Source: Gammaproteobacteria bacterium
GTDB taxonomy: Bacteria > Pseudomonadota > Gammaproteobacteria > Poriferisulfidales > GCA-002705445
Length of the DNA stretch: 64,000 nucleotides
Assembly (NCBI GenBank): GCA_018675635.1
Contig: JABGXU010000007.1
Coordinates: forward strand, 441,366 to 505,365
Direction of reading: 5' to 3'
Shown here: positions 26,906 to 38,139 of the stretch, in pieces
Position numbering within the stretch: position 1 is the first letter of the stretch
How the letters are laid out: each line of letters opens with the position of its first letter
Program-made: the position numbers and the translations under genes
The notes under the pieces: generated by a model
Seen by the model: only the letters and a program-made list of their open reading frames with translations
Databases searched by the model: none
What the model was told of the DNA's origin: nothing

Positions 26906-29392
26906 ATGAAACATCAACCCACACTAAATAAAATAGCTAAAGTAATTAACAATAACTTTAATGCTAGCCATATTATAATACTGCCAAAAAGTTTTTCAAA
27001 GAATCTCGTAAAAAAATTAATTAGAATAAATTGTGAAAATAATTTTACAGTAAGCTATATAGACGATTATGTATTTAATAATAATAAAATTAATAAAGAT
27101 AATTTATTTTTTGATGATATAAAATATTTTGAAGAAATACTTTCAGAAACAAAGTCTTTTTTTAATCAATATAATTTAACTCAGGAAACTGAAAATATTA
27201 TTAATATAATGAATGATGTATGTTTAGATAAAAATTTATATATTAAAAACAAAAATACTTCAATTGAAGATACTATTAAAAAATTTGATAATATACTTCT
27301 TTCACACGAGTCAAAAATAATTTATGAAATCTTAAAGTTATTGCTCACTAAAGCAAAAACATCTAGTACGTATATTAATACATATTTATCATTTTTAAAT
27401 TACGAAGATAATAAAAAATTAAATAATAATATCGCAATTCATATTATTAACTTTGAAAATTTTTCAGATATAGAGAAAAAGTGGCTTAAACATAATTCTT
27501 TTGAACTTTACAAATATATGGCATATTCAAGCACGTCAAATATTAATCACGATAATTTTATACCAAATAATTTAAATAAATATTCTACTATGGATTTCAA
27601 TACTCAAGAAGAAGAATTAGAATTTTTAGCAAATGATATTGTTACTTATTATGAAACAAATAAATTATGTAAAATTGCTCTTATTAATAACGATAGATAT
27701 TTTGCTAGAAGATTAAGAGCACTGCTCGAAAGAAAAAATATTAAAATTAATGATATTAGTGGTTGGTTACTATCTACTAGCACATGCTGTTCGTACATAA
27801 ATAGCATTTTAAATTATTTTATATATAAACCTAGCTACATTGATTTATTCGACATTATCATGTCCCCATATTTTATGCCAAATATTGAAACTAATGCAAA
27901 AAACAAATATTTAAATAGTGTTTTTATAGGCCTAAAAAATAATATAAATATAACATTAAATAACTTTCAACATAAACACGACTCAAATTTAAATGAATAT
28001 AAAATATTTGATAGGTTATTTATTTGCGATGAAATATTTGAATATAATAATGATAAAAAATTAAGCTTTAGTGAATTTAAAATATTTTTAGAAAGTAAAA
28101 TATCAAAATTTAAATCAAGAGAGGCAATAGTAAATGATGATGCTGGCAAAAAATTTTATGAAATTATAGATTATATATCTAGTGTAAATCATAATAATAA
28201 ATTTACATTAGCATTATGGTACAAAAAACTTGTTTACTATCTGGAAAATAAAACTTTTTATTCAGAAAATAAAAGCAATATTTACTTTACAGATATTAAT
28301 CATTCTCTTTTATTTAGTTTTGATAAAATCTATATAAGCGCTATGTCAGAAAAAAATTATCCTAAAAAAATTATTAATAATTTTTCTATAAATAATTCAG
28401 TATATTCAGATTATTCAATAAGCTCAAACAAAATGCAAACAGAAAGTATTGAGGATTTTCTTAGTGTTAACAATAATGCTAATCAAATTTTACTAACTTC
28501 ACACTTTTCTAATAATGATGAAATTTATTCAAAAAGCAAGTTTAAAAGATACATTGATCATTATTTAACTAGTTCTTCAAAAAATCATATAAAAAAAATA
28601 ATTAAAAAGGAAAAGAATAAGGAAGAGCGTTTAATTCTTGATAATTCTTTTAGAAAATTATCTTTCAAAGATATTGAAAATTATAATAACTGCTATTACT
28701 GCTTTTATTTTGAAAAACAAACTCCCAGAATACGGCCGTCAAAAATATCAACTAATCATAATATTTTTGGTTTATTTGCGCATTATGTGCTTGATGCATT
28801 TATAAAAAAATATAATTCAAAAAATAATAAATTAAGTATAATTAATATTCTAGAAGAATCTACTTATATTGCTGAAAAAAAATTTTTCTTAGAAGACCAA
28901 CTTCCTTATGAAATGCAATTATGGAGAAATTTATTACCTAATATTGCAGAGTATTTTTATTTGAGTATAGATAAAAAATATAATTTTAAGTCCGAAGATA
29001 ATATGTCAATTATATATAGTGATATGCAACTAGTTGGTCGCTGTGATTTAATTTATTCAATAGGTAATGATAAATATGTTGTTGACTATAAAACAGGATC
29101 TGCGATTCCAACTAGAAAATCAGTCACTGAAGGTCAATTACTTCAGCTTCCTTTTTATACAATTTTAAATTCTAATATTACAACAGCTTTTTATATGTTT
29201 CTAAATATATACACAAAAAAAATTAAACACGTATCATTTTCTTATGATGATCTCGAGGAAGCTAGAAGTATTATATTTACAGCTATAGATAATATAAAAA
29301 AAGATATTATAAATAAAAATTTTCTGTTAGTTGAGAAATCGGTTTTAGGATGCAATAAATGCGGGTATCAAGATTTAAACAGACCTGATTAA
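26906..29392 (+). CDS. AddB-like PD-(D/E)XK nuclease / inactive helicase
   Basis: An 828-residue protein resembling the AddB-type 'inactivated helicase plus nuclease' proteins of proteobacteria. The N-terminus lacks a Walker A motif. The C-terminal nuclease core shows GRCDLIY (D714) and VVDYKTG (D727, K729), then a Q-rich GQLLQLPFYT helix, matching the PD-(D/E)XK/RecB motif order. Possible cluster cysteines are in NCYYCFYF before the nuclease and C816/C819 (GCNKCGY) at the end, but the third C-terminal Cys usual in AddB is missing. It is extremely Asn/Lys/Ile-rich. No addA gene follows, so its helicase partner is not visible here. Its TAA overlaps the stop of the convergent DUF2970 gene. Confidence 0.72.
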   Translation: MKHQPTLNKIAKVINNNFNASHIIILPKSFSKNLVKKLIRINCENNFTVSYIDDYVFNNNKINKDNLFFDDIKYFEEILSETKSFFNQYNLTQETENIINIMNDVCLDKNLYIKNKNTSIEDTIKKFDNILLSHESKIIYEILKLLLTKAKTSSTYINTYLSFLNYEDNKKLNNNIAIHIINFENFSDIEKKWLKHNSFELYKYMAYSSTSNINHDNFIPNNLNKYSTMDFNTQEEELEFLANDIVTYYETNKLCKIALINNDRYFARRLRALLERKNIKINDISGWLLSTSTCCSYINSILNYFIYKPSYIDLFDIIMSPYFMPNIETNAKNKYLNSVFIGLKNNINITLNNFQHKHDSNLNEYKIFDRLFICDEIFEYNNDKKLSFSEFKIFLESKISKFKSREAIVNDDAGKKFYEIIDYISSVNHNNKFTLALWYKKLVYYLENKTFYSENKSNIYFTDINHSLLFSFDKIYISAMSEKNYPKKIINNFSINNSVYSDYSISSNKMQTESIEDFLSVNNNANQILLTSHFSNNDEIYSKSKFKRYIDHYLTSSSKNHIKKIIKKEKNKEERLILDNSFRKLSFKDIENYNNCYYCFYFEKQTPRIRPSKISTNHNIFGLFAHYVLDAFIKKYNSKNNKLSIINILEESTYIAEKKFFLEDQLPYEMQLWRNLLPNIAEYFYLSIDKKYNFKSEDNMSIIYSDMQLVGRCDLIYSIGNDKYVVDYKTGSAIPTRKSVTEGQLLQLPFYTILNSNITTAFYMFLNIYTKKIKHVSFSYDDLEEARSIIFTAIDNIKKDIINKNFLLVEKSVLGCNKCGYQDLNRPD

Positions 29393-29592
29393 TGATAAGC
29401 ATCAAGCGCAATGTTTACTAATAAATAAATTGATAAAATAAATACAAAAGTTAAAATTATCCCCGCTATAATAAAATGTGACGGACTATTTGATTTAAAA
29501 TCCCGTTTTCTATTTTTATTTGACTGAATGCCTATAAAGCTAGATAAAACACTTAAAACAACTTCTAATATATTAAGGCTACTCTTGGACAT
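29389..29592 (-). CDS. DUF2970 family membrane protein
   Basis: A 67-residue protein of the DUF2970 family found in beta- and gammaproteobacteria. The N-terminal ILEVVLSVLSSFIGIQSNKNRKRDF (seen in parts) is the family signature, followed by one transmembrane helix (about 40-60). The start is the ATG at 29592, which overlaps the end of rimI by 14 bases. Function unknown. Confidence 0.75.
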   Translation of the reverse strand: MSKSSLNILEVVLSVLSSFIGIQSNKNRKRDFKSNSPSHFIIAGIILTFVFILSIYLLVNIALDAYH

Positions 29593-30049
29593 ATTTGGCC
29601 AATATAAGGGCATCCTCGTGACCATTCGATACTGGGTAATAGTTTTTTCTTAATCCAACCTCATTATAACCAGCATTTTTATAAAGGCTTAATGCTGATG
29701 CATTGCTAGGCCTACATTCTAAAAAAATGACCCTACAGTCTAATTTTTTAATTTCGTTATGCAGCTCACTTAGTAAATAACCACCATAACCTAAACTCCT
29801 AAATTTTTTTTTAATACATAAATTCATAACATGACACTCGTCTAAGACAATTGAGCTTATTACATAACCTATAACACAAGAATTTAAGACCAGCACTCTA
29901 CAAAGATAATTATTATCAATACAATCATAAAAAATCTTTTCTGGCCAAGGATAATTATAAGACTCATATTCTATAGACAAAACGTCATTTACATGAATTT
30001 TATCCATGCTTGTGTAATCAGTTAGTAAAGAATTTTGAAGGCTACTCAT
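29579..30049 (-). CDS. rimI: ribosomal protein S18 alanine N-acetyltransferase
   Basis: GNAT acetyltransferase of the RimI type, about 156 residues from the ATG at 30049. The acetyl-CoA loop RSLGYGGYLL follows the MNLCIKKKFR strand, then FLECRPSNASALSLYKNAGYNEVGLRKNYY, the RimI/GNAT C-terminal signature. The gene starts eight bases inside the end of the holD-like gene; rimI next to holD is the E. coli arrangement. Substrate S18 is by homology. Confidence 0.88.
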   Translation of the reverse strand: MSSLQNSLLTDYTSMDKIHVNDVLSIEYESYNYPWPEKIFYDCIDNNYLCRVLVLNSCVIGYVISSIVLDECHVMNLCIKKKFRSLGYGGYLLSELHNEIKKLDCRVIFLECRPSNASALSLYKNAGYNEVGLRKNYYPVSNGHEDALILAKYVQE

Positions 30050-30509
30050 AATTTGCAATATATATAAAATCTTTCCATATTAATTTTTTTATATCGTTGG
30101 TTATTTTATCTGATACGAGTGATGTATTAAACAAATAAATGCCACTATTAGAAGAATTTTTATATACATCATTACAATTAACTAAAGATGAGCAGGCTTC
30201 ATTTTTAAAATTATCATCACATAAAATTAAAGAAATATTTAAATACTCCGTTTCACCAAAATCTGTATTAATAATATTAAAAATACTTTCTTTGTTCAAA
30301 AAATCAATTTTTAAATTTTTTAAATTTTTGCAAGCTGCTGTAAGAAAATTATCAACAACACTTTTATGGTTATTATATAAATTATCTAGTATTAGAATTT
30401 TAACAATATATGATTTTCTATTATTAATAATATTAGTTTTTTTAATCCATACATCTACATTAAGAGCATCTAACAATTTTAAATTATTTTGCGAATTATA
30501 TTTAGACAT
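30042..30509 (-). CDS. holD: putative DNA polymerase III psi subunit
   Basis: A 155-residue fast-evolving protein. The case for HolD (psi, links the clamp loader to chi/SSB) is threefold: it lies directly before rimI as in E. coli; the N-terminus has [13 protein letters not shown], where psi has a chi-binding segment of the form 'LxxLGIxxWxLR'; and the C-terminus [16 protein letters not shown] resembles the psi ending 'KRxLWxxI'. The match is by eye and weak. It overlaps leuA by eight bases. Confidence 0.45.
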   Translation of the reverse strand: MSKYNSQNNLKLLDALNVDVWIKKTNIINNRKSYIVKILILDNLYNNHKSVVDNFLTAACKNLKNLKIDFLNKESIFNIINTDFGETEYLNISLILCDDNFKNEACSSLVNCNDVYKNSSNSGIYLFNTSLVSDKITNDIKKLIWKDFIYIANYE

Positions 30510-32064
30510 GGTCAAGCTGAGGATGAACAATTCTTGATTTATTATTTAACTTATTAACTGCATCAAGATATGCTTTTGCAGAGGCAATAACAATATCTGT
30601 ATCGGATCCCATTCCATTAACTATTACACCAGATCTTTCTAATCGTACAGTTACTTCACCTAATGAGTCTGTACCATCAGTAATATTATTAACTGAATAT
30701 AATTGTAGCTTGGAATTACTTTTAACTGTTTTTTCTATCGCTTTAAAAGTTGCATCTACAGGACCGCCGCCATTAGACTCACTATTAGTTTTAACTTTAT
30801 CTTTTTCTAATGTTATTTTAGAAAAAGGCTCTGAACTCGAATCACTAATAGAATAAATGTTTATTAAATTATAATTGGTATCATTTGATTCAGTTTCATT
30901 ATTTGAGATAAGCGCATGCAAGTCATCATCATAAATTTCATGCTTTATATCAGCTAAATCCTTAAACTTTAAAAACAAATTATTTAGTTCTTCATCATTA
31001 TTAATTTCACATCCTATTTCTGATAATCGTGTTTTCAAGGCATTTCTTCCTGAATGCTTACCTAAAACTAATTTATTTTCAGACCAACCAACATCTTGTG
31101 CCTTCATAATCTCATAAGTTTCTCTGTGTTTTATAACACCATCTTGATGTATTCCGGATTCATGAGCAAAAGCATTAGCTCCAACTACTGCTTTATTCGG
31201 CTGCACAGGAAAACCTGTAATACTTGAAACAAGTTTTGAAGCAGGAACAATGTGATTAGTTATAATCTGTGAATCACACGTAAATATATCCTGACGGGTT
31301 TTTACTGTCATCACTACTTCTTCTAATGATGCATTGCCTGCCCTTTCTCCTAAGCCATTTATAGTACACTCAACTTGTCTAGCTCCATTCATTATAGCTG
31401 AGATAGAGTTAGCTACAGCTAAACCTAAGTCATTGTGACAATGAACTGAGAAAATAGCTTTATCAGAGTTTGGAATGTTATGTATTAGTCTTTTTATTAG
31501 ATCACCGAATTGGTCTGGAATATTATAACCAACAGTATCTGGAATATTTATTGTATTAGCTCCAGCTTTAATAGCTTTTTCAATAATAGAGCACAAAAAA
31601 TCAAATTCAGATCTACCTGCATCCTCTGGTGAAAATTCTATGTTATCAGTGTACTTTTGAATCCTTTTTATAGATTTTAAAGCTTGCTCTGTAACTTCTT
31701 TCTTACTCATATTTAGCTTTTTTTGCATATGAATTTCAGAAGTAGCTATAAATGTATGAATTCTAGAACTATTTGCAGGTTTTATAGCCTCACCAGCCGC
31801 GTCAATATCTTTATCGACAGCTCTAGCTAAAGCACAAACAGTGCTATCTTTTATAACTTTAGAAATGTCATTAACAGCCTTAAAATCACCTTTACTGGCG
31901 ATAGGAAATCCAGCCTCGATAACATCTACATTCAATTTTTCAAGAATTTTAGCAATGCGTAATTTTTCAGACGCATTCATAGATGCACCTGGGCTTTGTT
32001 CGCCATCCCTTAGTGTGGTATCAAAAATAACCAATTTGTCATTTTGTGAGTTTTTATTTGCCAT
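30502..32064 (-). CDS. leuA: 2-isopropylmalate synthase
   Basis: First committed enzyme of leucine synthesis, condensing 2-ketoisovalerate with acetyl-CoA. 520 residues from the ATG at 32064 (an in-frame GTG seven codons upstream is possible). The HMGL-like barrel begins [16 protein letters not shown] and includes [14 protein letters not shown] and [17 protein letters not shown] metal and substrate residues. The C-terminal LeuA regulatory domain (about 390-515, [22 protein letters not shown]) suggests leucine feedback. It overlaps the end of pssA by 11 bases. Confidence 0.96.
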   Translation of the reverse strand: MANKNSQNDKLVIFDTTLRDGEQSPGASMNASEKLRIAKILEKLNVDVIEAGFPIASKGDFKAVNDISKVIKDSTVCALARAVDKDIDAAGEAIKPANSSRIHTFIATSEIHMQKKLNMSKKEVTEQALKSIKRIQKYTDNIEFSPEDAGRSEFDFLCSIIEKAIKAGANTINIPDTVGYNIPDQFGDLIKRLIHNIPNSDKAIFSVHCHNDLGLAVANSISAIMNGARQVECTINGLGERAGNASLEEVVMTVKTRQDIFTCDSQIITNHIVPASKLVSSITGFPVQPNKAVVGANAFAHESGIHQDGVIKHRETYEIMKAQDVGWSENKLVLGKHSGRNALKTRLSEIGCEINNDEELNNLFLKFKDLADIKHEIYDDDLHALISNNETESNDTNYNLINIYSISDSSSEPFSKITLEKDKVKTNSESNGGGPVDATFKAIEKTVKSNSKLQLYSVNNITDGTDSLGEVTVRLERSGVIVNGMGSDTDIVIASAKAYLDAVNKLNNKSRIVHPQLDHV

Positions 32065-32812
32065 AATTATCTTTATTTTCTTCACTATAAAGAATTTTTC
32101 TTTTTCGAAAACGTCTAAAAATATTCATAATTGGTCCAGATAATGAATATATAATAGCTAATAATAACAATACCATAGGTGGATTTATTAAAGTAATAAC
32201 TAGTAATAAAATAATAAAAAACAACCAATAGAATTTAATTTTTTCGTCGCTACCAATATTTTTGAAACTAAAATATGAAAATTTACTAACCATTAAAAAA
32301 GAAATTAATAATGTGAAAAATATAGAGACATCTATATATGTAACGATATTAAAATTGGTCTTACTTGAGACCACATAAGCTAAGCTTACTAACGCACCAG
32401 CTATTGGGCACGGCAATCCAATAAAAAAATCATTACTTTTTGCTGTGTTAAATCTAGCCAATCTAAGTAAAACTGACGCTAAATACAAAAAAGCCACAAG
32501 AACACCTAATTCTAACCATGAATTATAAAAATAATTTATATATTTTAAAAACCATTGATATAAAAGAATCGATGGAGCAACACCAAAAGCCACGACATCA
32601 GACAAGCTATCATATTGCGCGCCAAAATCACTTGTAGTTTTAGTAATTCTAGCTACCCTACCATCCAAGCCATCCAAGACAGTTGATGATAATATTAGAT
32701 AAGCAGCGATAAGGAAATTATCGTTAAATGAGTAAAAAATAGATATAAATCCACACAATACAGATCCTGTGGTTAATAAATTCGGGATTAAATAAATCTT
32801 GTTTCTTATCAT
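32054..32812 (-). CDS. pssA: CDP-diacylglycerol-serine O-phosphatidyltransferase
   Basis: Integral membrane enzyme that makes phosphatidylserine, the precursor of phosphatidylethanolamine. The CDP-alcohol phosphatidyltransferase motif (D-G-x2-A-R-x8-G-x3-D-x3-D) is complete in [10 protein letters not shown]...GAQYDSLSD. About 252 residues with seven or so transmembrane segments, start at the ATG 32812. pssA between ilvC and leuA is a conserved order in beta/gammaproteobacteria. A probable terminator lies just upstream, so pssA-leuA may have separate control. Confidence 0.92.
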   Translation of the reverse strand: MIRNKIYLIPNLLTTGSVLCGFISIFYSFNDNFLIAAYLILSSTVLDGLDGRVARITKTTSDFGAQYDSLSDVVAFGVAPSILLYQWFLKYINYFYNSWLELGVLVAFLYLASVLLRLARFNTAKSNDFFIGLPCPIAGALVSLAYVVSSKTNFNIVTYIDVSIFFTLLISFLMVSKFSYFSFKNIGSDEKIKFYWLFFIILLLVITLINPPMVLLLLAIIYSLSGPIMNIFRRFRKRKILYSEENKDNYGK

Positions 32813-32820
32813 AATATTAA

Positions 32821-32858
32821 TAAAAAACGCCAAGACATGTTAGTACATGCTCAGCGTT
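32821..32858 (-). terminator. intrinsic terminator or attenuator before pssA
   Basis: On the minus strand an imperfect hairpin (AACGC...ATGT with ACATGT...GCGTT, 32858 to 32826) is followed directly by TTTTTT. It lies after a 29-codon ORF and 9 bases before the pssA start. Its U-run is on the minus strand only, so it would act on ilvC-side transcripts. Confidence 0.6.
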
Positions 32859-32878
32859 ACAAAAAAAATTCTATTACT

Positions 32879-32968
32879 TTACAAACTGAGATTAACTACT
32901 AAATATCCTAGAAAAGCATAAAATCCCCAGAAAAGTATAAAATGTAAAATTCCACTAAAATGTTGCAT
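32879..32968 (-). CDS. 29-residue single-helix membrane peptide
   Basis: A short ORF starting MQHFSGILHFILFWGFYA with the tail FLGYLVVNLSL, almost entirely one hydrophobic helix. The ATG at 32968 has a good AAGGATG ribosome site (an in-frame ATG at 32977 is too close to it). It is followed 20 bases later by a terminator-like hairpin and lies between ilvC and pssA on the same strand. No family recognised. Expression is inferred from the ribosome site, frame and helix. Confidence 0.5.
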   Translation of the reverse strand: MQHFSGILHFILFWGFYAFLGYLVVNLSL

Positions 32969-33018
32969 AATTTTCATCCTTTTTTATTAAAACATATACT
33001 TGTTATATAAATGATAGC

Positions 33019-34532
<1,514 letters not shown>

Positions 34533-34569
34533 TTTTTATACCAATTTTTTAAATTATTATCACTCAATA

Positions 34570-36285
34570 TCAGGAAAGTATCATTTTATTGTGAGCTTCG
34601 CCACTAGCAATCATTGGAAAAACATTCTCATTTTGATCGGTAATAAAATCTAAAAAAACTAATCTATCTTTTTGATTTATGGCGTCTATAATTGCACCGT
34701 CAACATCTGAAGGTTTTTCAATTTTATGCCCAATATGGCCATAACTTTCTGCTAATTTTACAAAATCTGGTAATGCATCCATATATGACATTGCGTATCT
34801 TCCTTCATAAAAAAATTCTTGCCATTGTCTCACCATGCCCATATATCTATTATTTAAATTTATAATTTTAATAGGTAGACTGTATTGCAAGCAAGTTGAT
34901 AATTCTTGTATACACATCTGTATACTAGCCTCTCCTGTAACACAACATACAAGTGAACCTGGGTTTGCAAACTGAGTTCCCATTGCTGAAGGCAACCCAA
35001 ATCCCATAGTGCCTAAACCTCCAGAATTTATCCATCTTCTTGGTTTATTAAATTTATATAGTTGCGCGGTCCACATTTGATGTTGCCCAACATCCGAAGT
35101 AATATATGCGTCACCTTTAGTTAGCTCATACAATCTATCCACTACATACTGAGGCTTAATAATTTTATCACCTTGTGAATATTTAAAAGAATCTTTTTTT
35201 CTCCATTCATTTATTTGATTCCACCATTTATCTATATTTTGAGGTTTCTCTTTTTTTCGTATTATCTTTTCTGACAATTTCTCAAGAACATTTTTAACAT
35301 CACCAATAATTGGTATGTGAGCTTTAATATTTTTAGATATTGATGAAGGGTCTATATCTATATGAACAATTGTTGCATCTGGACTAAATTTATCAAGCCT
35401 ACCAGTAATTCTATCATCAAATCTAGCTCCTACAGCTATAAGAAGATCGCAGTCATGCATTGCCATATTTGCCTCATATGAACCATGCATTCCTAGCATT
35501 TGTATAAATTGCTCATCTGTACCTGGATAACAACCTAAACCCATTAATGTATTAGTTACTGGGAAATTTAAATATTTCGCAAGTTGGATTAAATTTTCAG
35601 AAGCATTGCTGTTAATTACTCCACCACCAGCATAAATTACTGGTTTTTTACTAGAAAGTATTTTTTTTACAGCCATATCAACTGATTCGTCGCTAACCTT
35701 GATGTCAGGATTATATGACCTCATGGAAATATTTTCAGGGTAATTAAACTCGCAAAGTTTTTCAGTAATGTCTTTAGGAATATCAACAACTACGGGCCCA
35801 GGTCTCCCGGTTGTAGCTACATAGAACGCTTTTTTTATAGTATCTGCCATATCTTCAACATTTGTTATCATAAAATTATGTTTAACACATGGCCTTGTTA
35901 TACCAACTGTATCTACCTCTTGAAAGGCATCATTCCCGATAAGTGCTGTTCTAACTTGCCCTGTAAAAACAACAATAGGGACAGAATCCATGTAAGCATC
36001 TGCAATGCCAGTAATAGCGTTAGTAGCTCCTGGCCCAGATGTTACTAAAACAACTCCGGGTATATTTGAAGATTTAGCGTATCCCTCAGCCGCATGAACT
36101 GCTCCTTGCTCATGCCTCACAAGTATGTGAGATACTTTATCCTGTTTATGAAGCTCATCATATATGTGTAGAACTGCTCCGCCAGGATAACCAAAAACTA
36201 ATTTAACACCCTCGGCCTCCAGACATTTTACAAAAATTTCTGCTCCAGTATATTTTTTTCTTTTATTATCAGTATCTTGCTTCAT
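34570..36285 (-). CDS. ilvB: acetolactate synthase large subunit
   Basis: ThDP- and FAD-dependent catalytic subunit, 571 residues, joining two pyruvates or pyruvate with 2-ketobutyrate. The catalytic Glu lies in LVRHEQGAVHAAEGYA (about residue 59). The ThDP-magnesium site reads TGEASIQMCIQELSTC...NNRYMGMVRQWQ, the GE form of the motif that is common in beta/gammaproteobacteria. Follows the TusA-like gene by 21 bases. Length normal; could be named ilvI. Confidence 0.96.
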   Translation of the reverse strand: MKQDTDNKRKKYTGAEIFVKCLEAEGVKLVFGYPGGAVLHIYDELHKQDKVSHILVRHEQGAVHAAEGYAKSSNIPGVVLVTSGPGATNAITGIADAYMDSVPIVVFTGQVRTALIGNDAFQEVDTVGITRPCVKHNFMITNVEDMADTIKKAFYVATTGRPGPVVVDIPKDITEKLCEFNYPENISMRSYNPDIKVSDESVDMAVKKILSSKKPVIYAGGGVINSNASENLIQLAKYLNFPVTNTLMGLGCYPGTDEQFIQMLGMHGSYEANMAMHDCDLLIAVGARFDDRITGRLDKFSPDATIVHIDIDPSSISKNIKAHIPIIGDVKNVLEKLSEKIIRKKEKPQNIDKWWNQINEWRKKDSFKYSQGDKIIKPQYVVDRLYELTKGDAYITSDVGQHQMWTAQLYKFNKPRRWINSGGLGTMGFGLPSAMGTQFANPGSLVCCVTGEASIQMCIQELSTCLQYSLPIKIINLNNRYMGMVRQWQEFFYEGRYAMSYMDALPDFVKLAESYGHIGHKIEKPSDVDGAIIDAINQKDRLVFLDFITDQNENVFPMIASGEAHNKMILS

Positions 36286-36306
36286 TTATCTCACGTAAAA
36301 TACTAC

Positions 36307-36537
36307 TTAAGCTTTTTGAATAAGAAAATAAAATTTACCACTTTCTTCTTTAGAATCCATAAGATTATTTCCTGTCTGTTTTGAAAATGCTTCAAAATCC
36401 TTTACAGCCCCAGGATCTGTTGCAATTACATGCAATATTTGTCCATTTTCCATTGTAGAAAGTGATTTTTTTGCCCTTAATATGGGCAATGGGCAATTTA
36501 ATCCGCATGCATCTAACTCTTGGTCATATTCGGTCAT
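36307..36537 (-). CDS. tusA: TusA/SirA-family sulfurtransferase
   Basis: A 76-residue TusA-like protein. The family signature DACGLNCPLPILRAKKSL at about residues 9-26 holds the sulfur-carrying Cys in CPLP. In E. coli TusA passes sulfur for tRNA thiouridine and Moco synthesis. The ATG at 36537 has a GGAG site. It precedes ilvB by 21 bases and is divergent from the bepA-type protease, a neighbour also seen in other proteobacteria. Confidence 0.88.
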   Translation of the reverse strand: MTEYDQELDACGLNCPLPILRAKKSLSTMENGQILHVIATDPGAVKDFEAFSKQTGNNLMDSKEESGKFYFLIQKA

Positions 36538-36670
36538 ATAAAATCTCCGTATTAAATGATTAATAACTTTATATTTGTATTGCTCATGTGTCTCATAAGC
36601 GAAATAGGATATACTTATTACTCTATGGTGTAAACACAAACATATTCATTATAAAAAATACTAGATACAT

Positions 36671-38134
36671 ATGAAAGCAATTAAATACACTATTATATTA
36701 ATAATATTAGTTGCACAAATAGAGAATTCATCCCTAGCAAATAATAACAATATATTAATTCCTAAGATTGGAGACACTTCATCAAGATTCATGAGCATAT
36801 CCCAAGAAAACAAACTTGGTGACATTATATATTCTCAAATACTTGGTTCTTTCAGACTCATAAATGATCCCTTAATAACAGGCTACATTCAAATGTTAGG
36901 AAATCGTCTTTTAATGTCGGACTACAATAGCTCTATTAAATACAGGTTTTTGGTTGCAAACCATTATTCTATAAATGCATTTGCAACACCTGGTGGCGTT
37001 ATTGTTATAAACTCTGGATTAATTACAAAAGCTAACACTGAAGCTGAATTAGCTAGTGTAATAGCTCACGAGATTGCTCATGTTAAATCAAGGCATTTAT
37101 CAAGAATGCATGAGGAATCATCAGAAGTTAATATAACTACTGCATTAACAGTAATAGCTACAGTAATAGCGGGTATGTATGACACAAGTACATTAGGAAA
37201 AGCTATTGTGACAGGGCAAAATATTAAAGCATCTAAACAAATAAGTTTTAGAAGAGAACATGAAAAAGAAGCTGATAGATTAGCAATAAATATATTGGCA
37301 AGGGCAAATATAAGCCCATATGCAATGAGTGATTTTTTTAAAACACTAGCTAAAGAGAATAATAATAATGAAGGACTTGAGTTTCTAAGAAGTCACCCTG
37401 TAACAAAAAATAGAATTGTTGAAACACAAAATTTAGCAGCTCAATATAAGGGAAATTTTACTAATGATAGTTTTACATATCAATTTATATCGGCAAGAGT
37501 TTCAATGCAGAATCTTGATACAAAAATCTTTATAGATAATTATAAATTTAATCCAAATGATACAATAAAATTTCCAAGCAAAATTATAAATGATTACGCC
37601 TATGGATTAGCTTTAACTAAAGAGAAAAAATACAAAAAATCTATTATAGTTCTAAGTAGTTTATTAGAATTATTAAAATCCAAAGATCAGCTTTACACTA
37701 TTAGAAATTATATTAATATTGCTCTGTCAGAGGCTTATTTAAATAATAATAACCATGAAAAAGCTATAGATATTTTACAAAACCTAAATAACATATATCC
37801 GACCGATAGCTCAATCCTATATTATTTATCTGATGCATATATAAAAAAAGGAAATTATAAAAAAGTCTTAAAATTACTAATACCATACATAATAGAGCAC
37901 AGGGATCATAGGCTAGTAATTAAAGTCAGCGAAGCTGCTTATAAGCTTAAAGAAGTTTCTCTTGGTCATGAGTATAGAGGTGATTATCTGAAAATTACTG
38001 GAAAATTAAATTCCGCAATAAAATTTTATAGACTAGCACTAAAATACAACATGAAAGGAACAACAATAGACAAAAGAGTTCTGTCTAAAATCAAAGAAAT
38101 TGAAAAACTTCAAGAGTCTAAAGAAATTTTATAA
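36671..38134 (+). CDS. bepA: M48 metalloprotease with TPR repeats (BepA-like)
   Basis: A 487-residue periplasmic protease/chaperone of the BepA (YfgC) family, which in E. coli checks outer-membrane protein assembly. A signal peptide (1-23) precedes an M48 domain with the zinc motif HEIAH at 133-137 and the third ligand Glu in HEKEADRLA. TPR-like helices fill residues ~280-480 (for example NHEKAIDILQNLNNIYP). All catalytic residues are present. Its stop is six bases from the convergent amt gene. Confidence 0.9.
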   Translation: MKAIKYTIILIILVAQIENSSLANNNNILIPKIGDTSSRFMSISQENKLGDIIYSQILGSFRLINDPLITGYIQMLGNRLLMSDYNSSIKYRFLVANHYSINAFATPGGVIVINSGLITKANTEAELASVIAHEIAHVKSRHLSRMHEESSEVNITTALTVIATVIAGMYDTSTLGKAIVTGQNIKASKQISFRREHEKEADRLAINILARANISPYAMSDFFKTLAKENNNNEGLEFLRSHPVTKNRIVETQNLAAQYKGNFTNDSFTYQFISARVSMQNLDTKIFIDNYKFNPNDTIKFPSKIINDYAYGLALTKEKKYKKSIIVLSSLLELLKSKDQLYTIRNYINIALSEAYLNNNNHEKAIDILQNLNNIYPTDSSILYYLSDAYIKKGNYKKVLKLLIPYIIEHRDHRLVIKVSEAAYKLKEVSLGHEYRGDYLKITGKLNSAIKFYRLALKYNMKGTTIDKRVLSKIKEIEKLQESKEIL

Positions 38135-38139
38135 CTTCT

